DNA from: Nonomuraea basaltis
GTDB taxonomy: Bacteria > Actinomycetota > Actinomycetes > Streptosporangiales > Streptosporangiaceae
Direction of reading: 5' to 3'
Length of the DNA stretch: 59,909 nt
Assembly (NCBI RefSeq): GCF_005893125.1
Contig: NZ_VCJS01000067.1
Location: 1 to 59,909 of the forward strand
Part shown: piece by piece, positions 59,743 through 59,909 of the stretch
Numbering within the stretch: the stretch's first letter is position 1
Layout of the letters: every line of letters begins with the position of its first letter
Made by a program: the position numbers and the translations under genes
The notes under the pieces: generated by a model
Database searches by the model: none
The model's input: only the letters and a program-made list of their open reading frames with translations
What the model was told of the DNA's origin: nothing

Positions 59743-59909
59743 TTAACGGCGCATCACCGAGGCGGAGCGTTCTGCGCTGATTAGTTCCCCTGTCCCTGCC
59801 GGGACGCCGCTCAGGCGGGAAAATGGGTGCGGGTTGCCCGCCGACGTCGGTTCTTCTATGGCGCGGGTGAGGCCGTTGATTAGTTTGATCGCTGGGAGCT
59901 GCTTCAGGG
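59743..59909 (-). CDS. Partial open reading frame at the window edge
   Basis: A frame entering from the right edge encodes at least 54 residues (LKQLPAIKLINGLTRAIEEP ... ELISAERSASVMRR) with GC-biased third positions and stops at 59743-59745. The start lies outside the window. I do not recognise the family, and the small part visible could also be a remnant. Confidence 0.3.
   Translation of the reverse strand, partial: LKQLPAIKLINGLTRAIEEPTSAGNPHPFSRLSGVPAGTGELISAERSASVMRR

Overview
The window is a high-GC, densely coded stretch of an actinomycete chromosome. The GC-rich third positions, abundant GTG starts, SARP/LAL-type regulators, MmyB-like and LacI regulators and ECF41 sigma factor all fit a Streptosporangiaceae-type (for example Nonomuraea-like) genome; that family-level placement is an inference. 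It reads as an accessory region: roughly half the transcription units contain a local regulator, and complete genes alternate with many truncated or frameshifted remnants. No tRNA, rRNA or CRISPR array was seen.

Layout. 0-3 kb: a thioredoxin remnant, then a membrane-anchored HTH protein divergent from a small secreted Cys-containing protein, with interleaved palindromes between them. 3-14.4 kb: a phosphotransferase-like gene, several SDR/FMN-reductase/monooxygenase genes with divergent MmyB or TetR regulators, a Tat-exported kelch-like protein, and a scarred segment (ABC ATPase half, MFS fragments, MFS-DsbA chimera). 14.7-17.3 kb: a compact RiPP-like locus made of a 36-residue Lys-rich peptide ending in Gly-Gly, an attenuator-like terminator, an E1-like ThiF adenylyltransferase with a PqqD-like N-terminal domain, and a membrane M50-type metalloprotease. 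A frameshifted arginase remnant follows. 18.7-22.4 kb: a secreted SnoaL-like protein and a large LAL regulator. 23-25.3 kb: an ECF41 sigma factor with three near-identical promoter sites driving itself, a LUD-domain gene and an NTF2-like gene. 25.6-31.5 kb: a TPR-like protein, a DrrAB-type exporter operon with DUF1707 gene and divergent TetR, an integrase remnant and an ankyrin-repeat protein.

31.9-38.2 kb: a complete sugar-import locus (GH13 alpha-glucosidase, two permeases, binding lipoprotein) with a divergent LacI regulator and a clear LacI-type operator. 38.2-44.4 kb: SRPBCC protein, DUF899 protein, truncated hemoglobin, cytochrome P450 with TetR, and several remnants. 44.4-49.4 kb: a 1,095-residue SARP/AfsR-like regulator whose 3' end runs into a convergent DrrAB-type exporter. 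49.5-51.6 kb: a GlxA/AraC regulator divergent from a saccharopine-dehydrogenase-like gene. 51.9-56.6 kb: a tight five-gene operon HtrA-like protease, MoxR ATPase, DUF58 and two VWA (Bat-like) membrane proteins. 57-59.9 kb: a beta-lactamase-fold hydrolase driven by a MerR-type promoter, its MerR gene, a tachylectin-like remnant, and an open reading frame running off the end.

The most promising candidate for an undescribed system is the Gly-Gly peptide / E1-like enzyme / M50 protease locus. The ECF41 mini-regulon and the shared GTAC-N3-GTAC operators of two paralogous TetR genes are the strongest regulatory signals.
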